A stretch of 64,000 nucleotides of DNA from CAYUIG01 sp964444685 (GTDB lineage Bacteria > Gemmatimonadota > Gemmatimonadetes > Longimicrobiales > RSA9): NCBI GenBank assembly GCA_964444685.1, contig CAYUIG010000004.1, forward strand, positions 1 to 64,000, given 5' to 3'. The notes under the pieces are model-generated. The model was not told where the DNA came from. It saw only the letters and a program-made list of their open reading frames with translations, and made no database searches. Of the stretch, positions 42,817 to 50,946 are shown piece after piece (the first letter of the stretch is position 1; each line of letters starts with the position of its first letter). The position numbers were made by a program, and so were the translations under genes.

Positions 42817-44130
42817 ATGACTGCGACGCGTGCAATCGCGCCCGCCGACGGCCGGCTGGGCGTTCTGCTTGTAGGACTGGGTGCCGTATCCACCACCTTC
42901 ATTGCCGGCGTCGAAGCGGTCCGGCGCGGCTTCGCGAAACCGATCGGCTCGCTCACGCAGATGTCGACGATCCGGCTGGGCAAGCGGACCGACAACCGCA
43001 CGCCTCTCATTCGCGACTTCGTCCCCCTCGCCGATCTCGACGACCTCGTGTTCGCGGCGTGGGATCCGATCAGTGACGACGCGTACGAGAGCACGAAGGC
43101 CGCGGGCGTTCTCGAGGACAAACACATCGAGCCGATCGCCGACTTCCTGCGTTCGATCAAGCCGATGCCTGCCGTGTTCGAGAAGCACTACGTGAAGCGG
43201 CTGGACGGCACGAACGTGAAGAAGGGCGCGAACAAGCGCGAGCTGGGCGAGCAGCTGCGCGAGGACATCCGCCGCTTCAAGGCCGAGCAGAAGTGCGACC
43301 GCCTGGTGATGGTATGGTGCGCGTCGACCGAGATTTTCCTGAGGCCGGGCGCGGCGCACGAATCGCTGGCTGCGTTCGAGAAGGCGATGGAAGCGAACGA
43401 CCCGGCGATCGCGCCGTCGATGATCTACGCATGGGCCGCGCTGAAGGAGGGCGTACCGTTCGCCAACGGCGCACCCAACCTGACCGTGGACTTCCCGGCC
43501 ATGCAGGAGCTGGCGCGGGAGAACGGCGTGCCGATCGGGGGCAAAGACTTCAAGACGGGCCAGACGATGATGAAGACGATCATCGCGCCGGGCCTGAAGG
43601 CGCGCATGCTCGGACTGCACGGCTGGTTCAGCACCAACATCCTCGGCAATCGCGACGGCGCGGTGCTCGACGATCCGGAGTCGTTCAAGACGAAAGAGGA
43701 GTCGAAGCTGGGCGTGCTCGAGTACGTGCTGCAGCCGTCCATGTATCCGGACCTGTACGGTGAGATCTATCACAAGGTCCGCATCAACTACTATCCGCCG
43801 CGCGGTGACAACAAGGAGGGGTGGGACAACCTCGACATCTTCGGGTGGATGGGCTACCCGATGCAGATCAAGGTGGACTTCCTCTGCCGCGACTCGATCC
43901 TCGCCGCACCGATCGTGCTCGACCTGGCGCTGTTCATGGACCTCGCGCAGCGTGCGGGCATGAGCGGTATCCAGGAGTGGCTGTCGTTCTACTTCAAGTC
44001 GCCGATGGTGGCACCCGAGCTGTACCCGGAACACGACCTCTTCATCCAGCACATGAAGCTGAAGAACACGCTGCGGCATCTCATGGGTGAGGAAGCGATC
44101 ACGCATCTCGGGATCGAGTACTACGAGTAG
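42817..44130 (+). CDS. ino1: Myo-inositol-1-phosphate synthase
   Basis: Converts glucose-6-phosphate to inositol-1-phosphate using NAD. The 437-residue protein has LLVGLGAVSTTFIAGV at the nucleotide-binding end and FVPLADLDDLVFAAWD. It also has the synthase core motifs NGAPNLTVDFPAM, GGKDFKTGQTMMKT, and NILGNRDGAVLDDPESFKTKE. Paired with the phosphatidyltransferase just upstream, it supplies the head group for an inositol phospholipid. Confidence 0.94.
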   Translation: MTATRAIAPADGRLGVLLVGLGAVSTTFIAGVEAVRRGFAKPIGSLTQMSTIRLGKRTDNRTPLIRDFVPLADLDDLVFAAWDPISDDAYESTKAAGVLEDKHIEPIADFLRSIKPMPAVFEKHYVKRLDGTNVKKGANKRELGEQLREDIRRFKAEQKCDRLVMVWCASTEIFLRPGAAHESLAAFEKAMEANDPAIAPSMIYAWAALKEGVPFANGAPNLTVDFPAMQELARENGVPIGGKDFKTGQTMMKTIIAPGLKARMLGLHGWFSTNILGNRDGAVLDDPESFKTKEESKLGVLEYVLQPSMYPDLYGEIYHKVRINYYPPRGDNKEGWDNLDIFGWMGYPMQIKVDFLCRDSILAAPIVLDLALFMDLAQRAGMSGIQEWLSFYFKSPMVAPELYPEHDLFIQHMKLKNTLRHLMGEEAITHLGIEYYE

Positions 44131-44139
44131 CTGAACGGC

Positions 44140-44226
44140 GGGCGACGTGGTTCGGGCGACCTGTGGCGGGCGACATACGGCGGGCGACGTGAGGCGGGCG
44201 ACGTGAGGCGGGCGACGTGAGGCGGG
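44140..44226. repeat. 14-bp GGGCGAC tandem repeat between ino1 and tmk
   Basis: Six consecutive 14-bp units start at 44140, 44154, 44168, 44182, 44196 and 44210. The last three are identical (GGGCGACGTGAGGC), followed by a partial GGGTT. The array fills the gap up to seven bases before the tmk ATG. Confidence 0.92.
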
Positions 44227-44233
44227 TTCTTTG

Positions 44234-44866
44234 ATGCGGGGTTTGTTCATCGTATTCGAAGGGATCGAGGGGTCGGGGAAGACGACGCAGGCGCGGCTGC
44301 TGGCGGAGTGGCTGGAGGCGCGCGGCGTCGCGCATGTGGTGACGAGGGAGCCGGGCGGGACGCGGATCGGGGAGCAGGTGCGGTCGCTGCTGCTGGAGCG
44401 GGGCGGGCTGGGCCCGGAAGGAGAGCTGTTCCTGCTGCTGGCGGCGCGTGCGGAGCTGATGCGCGAGGTGGTGTGGCCTTCCCTCGACGCCGGCCATGTG
44501 GTGATCGCGGACCGGTACTCGCTGTCGACGCTGGCGTACCAGGTGCACGGCCGCGGGCTGCCGGAAGGCGAGGTGCGGCAGGCGGATGCGCTGGCGCGCG
44601 GCGGCACGTGGCCGGATGCCACGCTGCTGCTGGCGGTTCCGGAGCAGATGAGCGAGGCGCGCCGGTCCCAGCGGACGGCGGACCGGATCGAGGCGGCGGG
44701 TCGGGAATTCCATGACCGGGTGGCCCGGGCATACCGATTGCTCGCCGATAGCGAACCGGGTGTGACGGTGATCGATGGCGCGGCCGAGCCGGCCTCGGTG
44801 CACCGCCGGGTACGGGCGGTTCTGGGGGAGCAATTTCCAGAAACTTTCGGGAGCGGCCCGGGTTAG
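44234..44866 (+). CDS. tmk: Thymidylate kinase
   Basis: Phosphorylates dTMP to dTDP. The 210-residue protein has the P-loop FEGIEGSGKTTQARLLAEWL (about residues 8-27), the DR(Y/x) motif IADRYSLSTLAYQ, and TREPGGTRIGEQVR. All are standard for bacterial TMK. ATG 44234 is preferred over TTG 44231. Its stop lies within the palindrome at 44857-44874. Confidence 0.95.
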   Translation: MRGLFIVFEGIEGSGKTTQARLLAEWLEARGVAHVVTREPGGTRIGEQVRSLLLERGGLGPEGELFLLLAARAELMREVVWPSLDAGHVVIADRYSLSTLAYQVHGRGLPEGEVRQADALARGGTWPDATLLLAVPEQMSEARRSQRTADRIEAAGREFHDRVARAYRLLADSEPGVTVIDGAAEPASVHRRVRAVLGEQFPETFGSGPG

Positions 44867-44874
44867 AACCCGGG
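44857..44874. other. 18-bp palindrome resembling a tRNA T-arm, at the tmk stop
   Basis: CCCGGGTT-AG-AACCCGGG, a perfect 8-bp inverted repeat. Read on the minus strand, 44849-44876 resembles a T-arm plus acceptor 3' half of a tRNA. The T-loop position normally a purine is T, and no matching 5' acceptor strand was found, so this is not a full tRNA. It may be an operator, a hairpin or a tRNA remnant. Confidence 0.4.
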
Positions 44875-44900
44875 ACCTCGCACCGAGTGCTGGAGGACGG

Positions 44901-46520
44901 ATGAGAGTGAAGCGGACGATACTGGCACCCCTGACCGTTGCGGCGATCGCGCTGGCGACGGGCGGCTGGTTCCTGCAGCAGGGAGTGGAGCAGGAGCGGA
45001 ACGTCTACGCGACTGCGCAGCTGCTTCAGGAAGTGGTCGACTACGTGTCGCAGGGCTTCGTCGATGAGCACGACGAGGGCGACCTGTACCGCATGGCGAT
45101 CGACGGCATGCTCCAGGGTCTGGGCGACCCGCACACGGGGTTCATGCCGGCCGAGGAGTACGAGAACCTGCGCATCCAGACGCAGGGCGAGTACGGCGGC
45201 CTGGGCATCTCGATCGCGAAGCGCAACGGCTGGGTGACCGTGATCACGCCGCTGCCCGGCACGCCCGGCGAGCGGGCGGGGCTGCGCGCGGGTGACCAGA
45301 TCATCGAGGTCGAGGGCGAGTCGACGCGTGGCTGGAGCGACGATCAGGCGGTGGCCCGCCTGCGCGGCCCGCGCGGCACTCCGGTGACGATCAAGGTGGC
45401 GCGCGTCGGCGCGGAAGAGCCGATCGCGTTCACGATCGTCCGCGACGAGATCCACATCCTCGCCGTGCCGACGAAGTACATGGTGTCGCCGTCGGTAGGT
45501 TACGTCGAGATGAACGTGTTCAGCGAGAGCTCGACGGACGAGCTGCGCCAGGCGATCCAGGAGCTGCGCCAGCAGGGCGCGCGCGGCATGATCCTCGACA
45601 TGCGATTGAACTCCGGCGGGCTGCTGGATCAGGGCGTGTCGGTGTCCGACCTGTTCCTGGATCGCGGCGATCTCGTGGTAGAGACGCGCAGCCGCGTCCG
45701 CAACCAGAATCAGAAGCTGAACGCGGTGGACGGGGACGAGTTCCCGGGCATGCCGGTCGTCGTACTCGTTGGGCCGCAGAGCGCATCGGCTACGGAGATC
45801 GTGGCGGGCGCACTCCAGGACCACGACCGCGCGCTGATCCTGGGGCAGACGTCCTACGGCAAGGGCTCCGTGCAGACGCTCTACCGGCTGCCGGACAACA
45901 ACTGGCTGAAGCTGACGACCGCGCGCTGGTACACGCCGTCGGGCCGGAGCATTCAGGGACCGTACGGCATCGACAACCCGGTTGGGCTGGACACCGAAGG
46001 CCTCGAGCCCGGCAGCGCAAGCCTCGAAGAGGAGCGCGAGCGGCCTGAGTACAAGACGGAGAGCGGCCGCACCGTACTGGGCGGCGGCGGCATCACGCCG
46101 GACCTGGTGGTGAGGCCGGACACGCTCACGGCGTCGGAGCGCACGCTCGTCGAGACGCTCGTGCAGGACCACGCGGCCACGTATCCCGAGGTGCGCTTCC
46201 GCTTCGGTGTCGAGTACGCCGAGACGCATGCCGACCTGAAGCCGGGCTTCGAGGTGACGAACGACATGCTGGACGCGTTCTATCGCAAGCTCGTCGAAGC
46301 GGGCGTGAACGTGGACCGCGCGCTCTTTGACGCCGGCCGCCGCTGGGTGTCGGCGCAGATCGGCGACGAGATCACGGTATCGAAGTGGGGCGTGGCCGAG
46401 GCGAGGAAGCGCGCGAACACGCGCGACCCGCAGGTGCGCACCGCGGTGGATCTGCTCCAGCAGGCGCGCACACCGGAGTCGCTGTTCGACGTCGCGGCGG
46501 CGAGGACGGCCCGACAGTAG
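44901..46520 (+). CDS. S41-family C-terminal processing peptidase
   Basis: A periplasmic serine protease of the Ctp/Prc family, 539 residues. The N-terminal signal/anchor segment (residues 8-30) is followed by a helical region and the PDZ domain (about 95-185, YGGLGISIAKRNGWVTVITPLPGTPGERAGLRAGD). The protease core has the Ser-Lys dyad: Ser296 in PQSASATEIVAGAL and Lys321 in SYGKGSVQT, 25 residues apart as usual. A C-terminal extension of about 130 residues follows. These enzymes trim or degrade envelope proteins. ATG 44901 follows GGAGGA; upstream in-frame sequence crosses the tmk end. Confidence 0.92.
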   Translation: MRVKRTILAPLTVAAIALATGGWFLQQGVEQERNVYATAQLLQEVVDYVSQGFVDEHDEGDLYRMAIDGMLQGLGDPHTGFMPAEEYENLRIQTQGEYGGLGISIAKRNGWVTVITPLPGTPGERAGLRAGDQIIEVEGESTRGWSDDQAVARLRGPRGTPVTIKVARVGAEEPIAFTIVRDEIHILAVPTKYMVSPSVGYVEMNVFSESSTDELRQAIQELRQQGARGMILDMRLNSGGLLDQGVSVSDLFLDRGDLVVETRSRVRNQNQKLNAVDGDEFPGMPVVVLVGPQSASATEIVAGALQDHDRALILGQTSYGKGSVQTLYRLPDNNWLKLTTARWYTPSGRSIQGPYGIDNPVGLDTEGLEPGSASLEEERERPEYKTESGRTVLGGGGITPDLVVRPDTLTASERTLVETLVQDHAATYPEVRFRFGVEYAETHADLKPGFEVTNDMLDAFYRKLVEAGVNVDRALFDAGRRWVSAQIGDEITVSKWGVAEARKRANTRDPQVRTAVDLLQQARTPESLFDVAAARTARQ

Positions 46521-46542
46521 CACGCGGGTCGGGCGCGGCGGG

Positions 46543-47370
46543 ATGGACCTCGGCGCGCTGGCCGCGCTGGCGACGGCCGGACTGGCGGTCGGGTTCGTCG
46601 CAGGACTGGTAGGAATAGGAGGAGGGGTACTCATGGTACCCTTCCTCTATTTCTTTTACGGCCATCCCGACTGGAGCGGGACGTTCGTGGCGGAGGCGGT
46701 GGAAGTGACGGTCGCGCACGCGACCAGCCTCGCGATCATCCTGCCGACCGCCATCGCCGGCGTGGCCGCGTACGCGCGTGCCCGGCTCGTCGAGTGGCGC
46801 GCGACGCTGCCGATCGCTGCGGGATCCCTCGCCGGCGCGGCGCTCGGTGCCTTGCTCGCGCCCATGCTGCCCGGTGACGCTCTGCGTCTCGGCTTCGGAA
46901 TCTTCCTGATCGCAACCGGTGTGCAGCTGCTTCGCCCGCAGGCCGCGCGCCCGCCGCAGCCGCTGCACACGCCGCTCCTGCCACTGGTCGCCGCCGGTAT
47001 CGGCGTCGGCGTGTTCTCCGCGCTGCTCGGTGTCGGCGGCGGCCTCATGTCCATTCCCGTGCTGCTGCACGTCGTGCATCTCGACATCCGCAAGCTGGCC
47101 GCGACCTCGCTCGGCATCGTCTGCTTTGCCGCGGCCGCCGGAACACTGACGTACGCGCTGAGCGGTGCCGTTCAGGGCACGCCGCCCGGCAGTGCGGGAT
47201 ACATCGACGTGGCGACGGCGCTGCCTCTCGCCGCCGGCGCACTCGTGGCCGCGCCGCTCGGCGCGAAGGCGAACCAGCGCGTCGGTCGCGCGGCGCTGCG
47301 TCGCATCTTCGGGATCACGTTCCTCGTGCTGGGTGCGCGGCTCATCATCGTCGCGCTGCCGCTGGGGTGA
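46543..47370 (+). CDS. TauE/SafE-family membrane permease
   Basis: A 275-residue protein with about eight membrane helices and the family signature GFVAGLVGIGGGVLMVPFLYF at residues 16-36. The second half repeats it (GVFSALLGVGGGLMSIPVLL), showing the internal duplication of this family. Members are thought to export sulfite, sulfoacetate or other organosulfur anions. A link with the ComB-like phosphatase elsewhere in the window is possible but speculative. ATG 46543 follows GGCGGG only, a weak ribosome-binding site. Confidence 0.88.
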   Translation: MDLGALAALATAGLAVGFVAGLVGIGGGVLMVPFLYFFYGHPDWSGTFVAEAVEVTVAHATSLAIILPTAIAGVAAYARARLVEWRATLPIAAGSLAGAALGALLAPMLPGDALRLGFGIFLIATGVQLLRPQAARPPQPLHTPLLPLVAAGIGVGVFSALLGVGGGLMSIPVLLHVVHLDIRKLAATSLGIVCFAAAAGTLTYALSGAVQGTPPGSAGYIDVATALPLAAGALVAAPLGAKANQRVGRAALRRIFGITFLVLGARLIIVALPLG

Positions 47371-48296
47371 GCCGGGCCGGGGAGCGGCCGCCCGTACCGC
47401 CCGCGCTCGCCCTCGTGGTCGCGGTGGCGGCCATGAGCTGGGCGGGCCCGCTGATCCGCTTCACGTCGGCGCCTGCGGAGGCCGTGGCCGCGTGGCGCCT
47501 CACACTCTCGGTCGCGCTGATCGGCGCGATCGTGGCCGTGCGGCCGCAGTCGCGCGCCGCACTCGCCGCCCTCCGTGGGCGTGCGCTGCTCGCCATCGCG
47601 GCGGGCGTGCTCCTCGCCGCACATTTCTGGAGCTGGATCGCATCGCTCCGCCTCACCACCGTGTCCAGCTCGGTCGTGCTGGTGTCCACCATGCCGCTGT
47701 TCGTCGGCGTGCTGGGTGCCACACTGCTGAAGGAGTCGCCCGGGCGGCGCGGGTGGCTCGGCATTGCGGTCGCGATTGCGGGCGCCGTGCTGATCGGCTG
47801 GGGCGATTTCCGCATCGGCGGGCGCGCACTCCTGGGAGACGCGCTGGCAGTGGCGGGAGCGGTGTTCGCGGCCGGATACTACGTGATTGGTCGCCGGCTC
47901 CGCGCCGGGCTCGACCTGTGGGCGTACACGCTGGTCGTGTACGGCATCGCGGCGGTTGTGCTCATGGGCGTCGTCGTCGGTGGCCCTGCCACCGTGGGCG
48001 GCCACGCGCCGCGCGACTGGCTCGTCTTCGCTGCACTGGCCGCGGGGCCGATGATGCTGGGGCACACGGGTGTGAACTACGCACTCCGCTACGTGCCGGC
48101 GTACCTTGCGAACCTCGTGCTCGTGGGCGAGCCGATCGGCGCGACGCTGATCGCATGGCTGCTGCCGTCGATCGCGGAAACGCCGGGCGCACGCACGCTC
48201 GCGGGTGCCGTGCTGATCCTGACCGGCATCGCGATGGGCGCAGCGCGAAATGATGTCGGCGCATCGCGCCATGGACCGGAACGAAAGAACGTCTAG
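47367..48296 (+). CDS. EamA/DMT-superfamily transporter
   Basis: A 309-residue protein with ten predicted membrane helices formed by two EamA halves (about 15-145 and 155-295). The first half contains SWAGPLIRFTSAPAEAVAAWRL and the second YYVIGRRLRAGLDLWAYTLVVYG. Such transporters move small metabolites or act as exporters; the substrate is unknown. GTG 47367 overlaps the previous stop by four bases, so expression with the TauE gene is likely. Confidence 0.88.
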   Translation: MSRAGERPPVPPALALVVAVAAMSWAGPLIRFTSAPAEAVAAWRLTLSVALIGAIVAVRPQSRAALAALRGRALLAIAAGVLLAAHFWSWIASLRLTTVSSSVVLVSTMPLFVGVLGATLLKESPGRRGWLGIAVAIAGAVLIGWGDFRIGGRALLGDALAVAGAVFAAGYYVIGRRLRAGLDLWAYTLVVYGIAAVVLMGVVVGGPATVGGHAPRDWLVFAALAAGPMMLGHTGVNYALRYVPAYLANLVLVGEPIGATLIAWLLPSIAETPGARTLAGAVLILTGIAMGAARNDVGASRHGPERKNV

Positions 48297-48308
48297 ACTG
48301 GAGGCGGT

Positions 48309-49310
48309 TTGAGCGCGTGTGTGGAAGTGCTGCGCGGCGGAGTGGTGGAGTCGCGGCACAGGGTGAGTGTGGCGGTGATGGACGCCGAGGGCGGTGCGCG
48401 CGCGCACGCGGGTGATCCCGGGCTGGTCGTATTCGCACGGTCTGTCGCGAAGCCGTTCCAGGCCATGCCGCTGGTCGAGGACGGTGTGCTGGATGCGAAC
48501 GAGTTCGGCGCGCGCGAGCTCGCGATCTGCTGCGGATCACACAGCGGCGAGCCGCGGCACGTGGACATCGTGCGCGGCATGCTCCGTACGCTCGGCTTCG
48601 AGGAGCGGCACCTCGCGTGCGGAGCGCACGCGCCCATGCACGAAGAGTCCGCGCGTGCACTGCGGGCGTCGGGGCGCGAGCCGGGTGCGGTGCACAACAA
48701 CTGCTCGGGCAAGCACGCGGGCATGCTCGCGCTCGCGCGCCATCACGGCTGGCCCCCCGTCGGCTACGAGCAGGCGGAGCACGAGGTGCAGCAGCGGATG
48801 CTGGCCGAGATCGCGCGCTGGACCGGCGTGCCGGCGGAATCGATTCCAACGGCCGTGGACGGTTGCGGCGTGGAGACCTACGCGCTTCCGCTCGACCGGC
48901 TCGCCCACGCGTACGCGCGGCTGGGTGCGGAAGCACGGCGCACGGATGGTGCGGCGCGACGGGTCGTGCGCGCGATGCTCGACCATCCCGAGTACGTGGC
49001 GGGAAGCCAGCGCCTGTGCACCGAGCTCATGCGTGCGACGGGCGGGCGCATCGTGATCAAGGTGGGCGCCGAAGGCGTGTACTGCGCGGGCATTCCGGGT
49101 GCAGAGCTGGGCGTCGCGATCAAGGTCGAGGACGGAGCCACGCGCGCGTCGGAACCCGCGATCATCGCGGTGCTGCGTGCACTCCACCTGCTGTCCGACG
49201 ATGAGGTGGCCGGTCTTGCACGCTGGGCGGAGCCGGACCTGTTCAACACGCGCGGCGAGCGCGTCGGTTCGATCCGGCCCGCGATTGCGCTGGAGGCCGC
49301 GGCCCGATGA
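48309..49310 (+). CDS. L-asparaginase II-like protein
   Basis: A 333-residue member of the asparaginase II family typified by the thermolabile Rhizobium enzyme. Motifs are ARSVAKPFQAMPLVEDG, CCGSHSGEPRHV, HNNCSGKHAGMLA and VDGCGVETYALPL. It would hydrolyse asparagine to aspartate and ammonia. The invariant Ser, Lys and Cys residues of the family lie in RSVAKPFQ and NCSGKHAG. TTG 48309 is the best start by position. The next gene overlaps by four bases. Confidence 0.87.
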   Translation: MSACVEVLRGGVVESRHRVSVAVMDAEGGARAHAGDPGLVVFARSVAKPFQAMPLVEDGVLDANEFGARELAICCGSHSGEPRHVDIVRGMLRTLGFEERHLACGAHAPMHEESARALRASGREPGAVHNNCSGKHAGMLALARHHGWPPVGYEQAEHEVQQRMLAEIARWTGVPAESIPTAVDGCGVETYALPLDRLAHAYARLGAEARRTDGAARRVVRAMLDHPEYVAGSQRLCTELMRATGGRIVIKVGAEGVYCAGIPGAELGVAIKVEDGATRASEPAIIAVLRALHLLSDDEVAGLARWAEPDLFNTRGERVGSIRPAIALEAAAR

Positions 49311-49918
49311 ACGCGGCGGTGCGCGCGCTTGTGCGTGTGTCGGGTGCGATCGGCGCGCGCTGGCCCGAAGCGGAACTGCGGCCACTGCTCGTCGAGGCGA
49401 AAACGCACGCGCCCGCGCTGGAAGTGGAGGAGGCGCTCGTGCAGAGCTACCTCTTCGTCGGGTATCCGGGCGCGCTCCGTGCACTGGCCGTATGGCGTGA
49501 GGTCGCGGGTCCAGCCGTGGGTACGGAGCCCGAGTCCGACCCGTCGACCTGGCCCGAACGCGGCGAAACCGTGTGCCGCGAGGTGTACGGCCACGCCTAC
49601 GATCGGCTGCGCGAGAACATCCGCGCGCTGCATCCCGGCCTGGGCGAGTGGATGTTGACAGAGGGCTACGGCAAGGTGCTGGGACGTTCGGGCCTTGCTC
49701 TGCGCGTGCGCGAGCTGTGCATTGCGGCGCTGCTCGCTGCGCAGGGAGCGACGGAGCAGCTGTACTCGCATCTGCGCGGCGCGTTGCGCGTCGGTGCGAG
49801 CGCGGAGGATGTATCGGAAATGCTCGAGACTGTGACGGCCATGCTGGATGAAGAGCGCAGCGCGGCGGCGCGCGAGGTGTGGGCCGCGGTGCGCGCACGC
49901 GCAGAGAGTGCAGGCTGA
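49307..49918 (+). CDS. Carboxymuconolactone decarboxylase (CMD/AhpD)-family protein
   Basis: A 203-residue helical protein. The CMD-like part is about residues 85-185 (YGKVLGRSGLALRVRELCIAALLAAQGATEQLYSHLRGALRVGAS). The usual redox pair CxxC of AhpD is missing: only one cysteine is present in RVRELCIAAL. The antioxidant reaction is therefore unlikely, and a decarboxylase or uncharacterised role is more probable. It sits between asparaginase and obg with overlapping or adjoining ends. Confidence 0.78.
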   Translation: MNAAVRALVRVSGAIGARWPEAELRPLLVEAKTHAPALEVEEALVQSYLFVGYPGALRALAVWREVAGPAVGTEPESDPSTWPERGETVCREVYGHAYDRLRENIRALHPGLGEWMLTEGYGKVLGRSGLALRVRELCIAALLAAQGATEQLYSHLRGALRVGASAEDVSEMLETVTAMLDEERSAAAREVWAAVRARAESAG

Positions 49919-50946
49919 TGTTCGTCGATCATGCCGTCATCCACGTCATCGCCGGCACGGGCGGTTCCGGTGCGGAAGCGTTCCGGCGCGAGATGGGTGT
50001 GCCGTTCGGCGGGCCATCGGGCGGTGATGGCGGCCGCGGCGGCAGCGTGCGACTGCGCGCGGATGCGCAGCTCTCCACGCTCCTCGACTACCGCTATCAG
50101 CAGCACTACCGCGCGGAGCGCGGCCAGCACGGGCAGGGGAAGAACCGTACGGGGCGCGACGGCGAAGATCTCATCCTGCGCGTGCCCGTCGGTACGCTGG
50201 TGCGGGACGCGGACTCCGGTGAGGTGCTGGGTGAGCTGCTCGAGGATGGCGACGAGCTCGTCGCAGCGCGCGGCGGGCGCGGCGGCCGGGGCAATGCGGC
50301 GTTCGCTACGTCCACGAACCAGGCACCGCGTCGCTGGGAGCCCGGTGAAGAGGGTGAGGAGCGGCGGATCGCACTCGAGCTGAAGCTCATTGCGGATGTC
50401 GGACTCGTCGGCCAGCCGAACGCGGGGAAGTCGACACTGCTCGCGTCCGTGTCGGCCGCGACGCCGAAGATCGCGGATTACCCGTTCACGACACTCGCAC
50501 CCAACCTCGGCGTCGTGGATGTCGGAGACCATCGCAGCTTCGTGATGGCGGACATTCCCGGCATCATCGAGGGCGCACACGAAGGGCGTGGCCTCGGCCT
50601 GCGCTTCCTGAGACACATCGAGCGCACGCGCACGCTCGCGCTGCTCATTCCGATCGATGCGGAGGACCCGCAGGCCGAGTATGCGCTGCTGCGGTCGGAG
50701 CTGGCCGCGTACTCCGAAGAGCTGATGACGAAGCCGCACTGCGTCGTGCTCACGAAGGCGGACCTGCTGCCGCCCGATGCCGTGCCGCCCGCGATCGACG
50801 CGCCCGAAGCGTGGGGCCGGTACGTGATCTCGGCCGCGACGCGCCGGGGCCTTGCCGAGCTGATCGAAGCGCTCTGGTCGCACGCGCGCGCGGCGGCCGA
50901 AGCGGAAAACGAGGACGCAGGAGAGCCGGAGCCCTACCGGCCGTGA
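49918..50946 (+). CDS. obg: GTPase Obg
   Basis: Essential ribosome-assembly GTPase. The 342-residue protein has the glycine-rich Obg fold (about 1-157, GGPSGGDGGRGGSVRLRA). The G domain follows: G1 GQPNAGKSTLL, G3 DIPGIIEGAHEGRGLG, and a probable G4 TKAD in VVLTKADLL. There is no C-terminal Obg-specific extension beyond about residue 340, which is common. ATG 49918 lies directly at the end of the preceding gene. dprA overlaps its stop. Confidence 0.96.
   Translation: MFVDHAVIHVIAGTGGSGAEAFRREMGVPFGGPSGGDGGRGGSVRLRADAQLSTLLDYRYQQHYRAERGQHGQGKNRTGRDGEDLILRVPVGTLVRDADSGEVLGELLEDGDELVAARGGRGGRGNAAFATSTNQAPRRWEPGEEGEERRIALELKLIADVGLVGQPNAGKSTLLASVSAATPKIADYPFTTLAPNLGVVDVGDHRSFVMADIPGIIEGAHEGRGLGLRFLRHIERTRTLALLIPIDAEDPQAEYALLRSELAAYSEELMTKPHCVVLTKADLLPPDAVPPAIDAPEAWGRYVISAATRRGLAELIEALWSHARAAAEAENEDAGEPEPYRP

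Noticed and set aside
44140..44226. CRISPR-like array
   Set aside because: Units are 14 bp and directly adjacent, with no unique spacers and no cas genes. The same applies to the arrays at 209, 5809 and 21430.
44849..44920. Complete tRNA gene on the minus strand
   Set aside because: Only a T-arm-like palindrome and one acceptor half are present; no 5' acceptor partner, D-arm or anticodon arm can be drawn.
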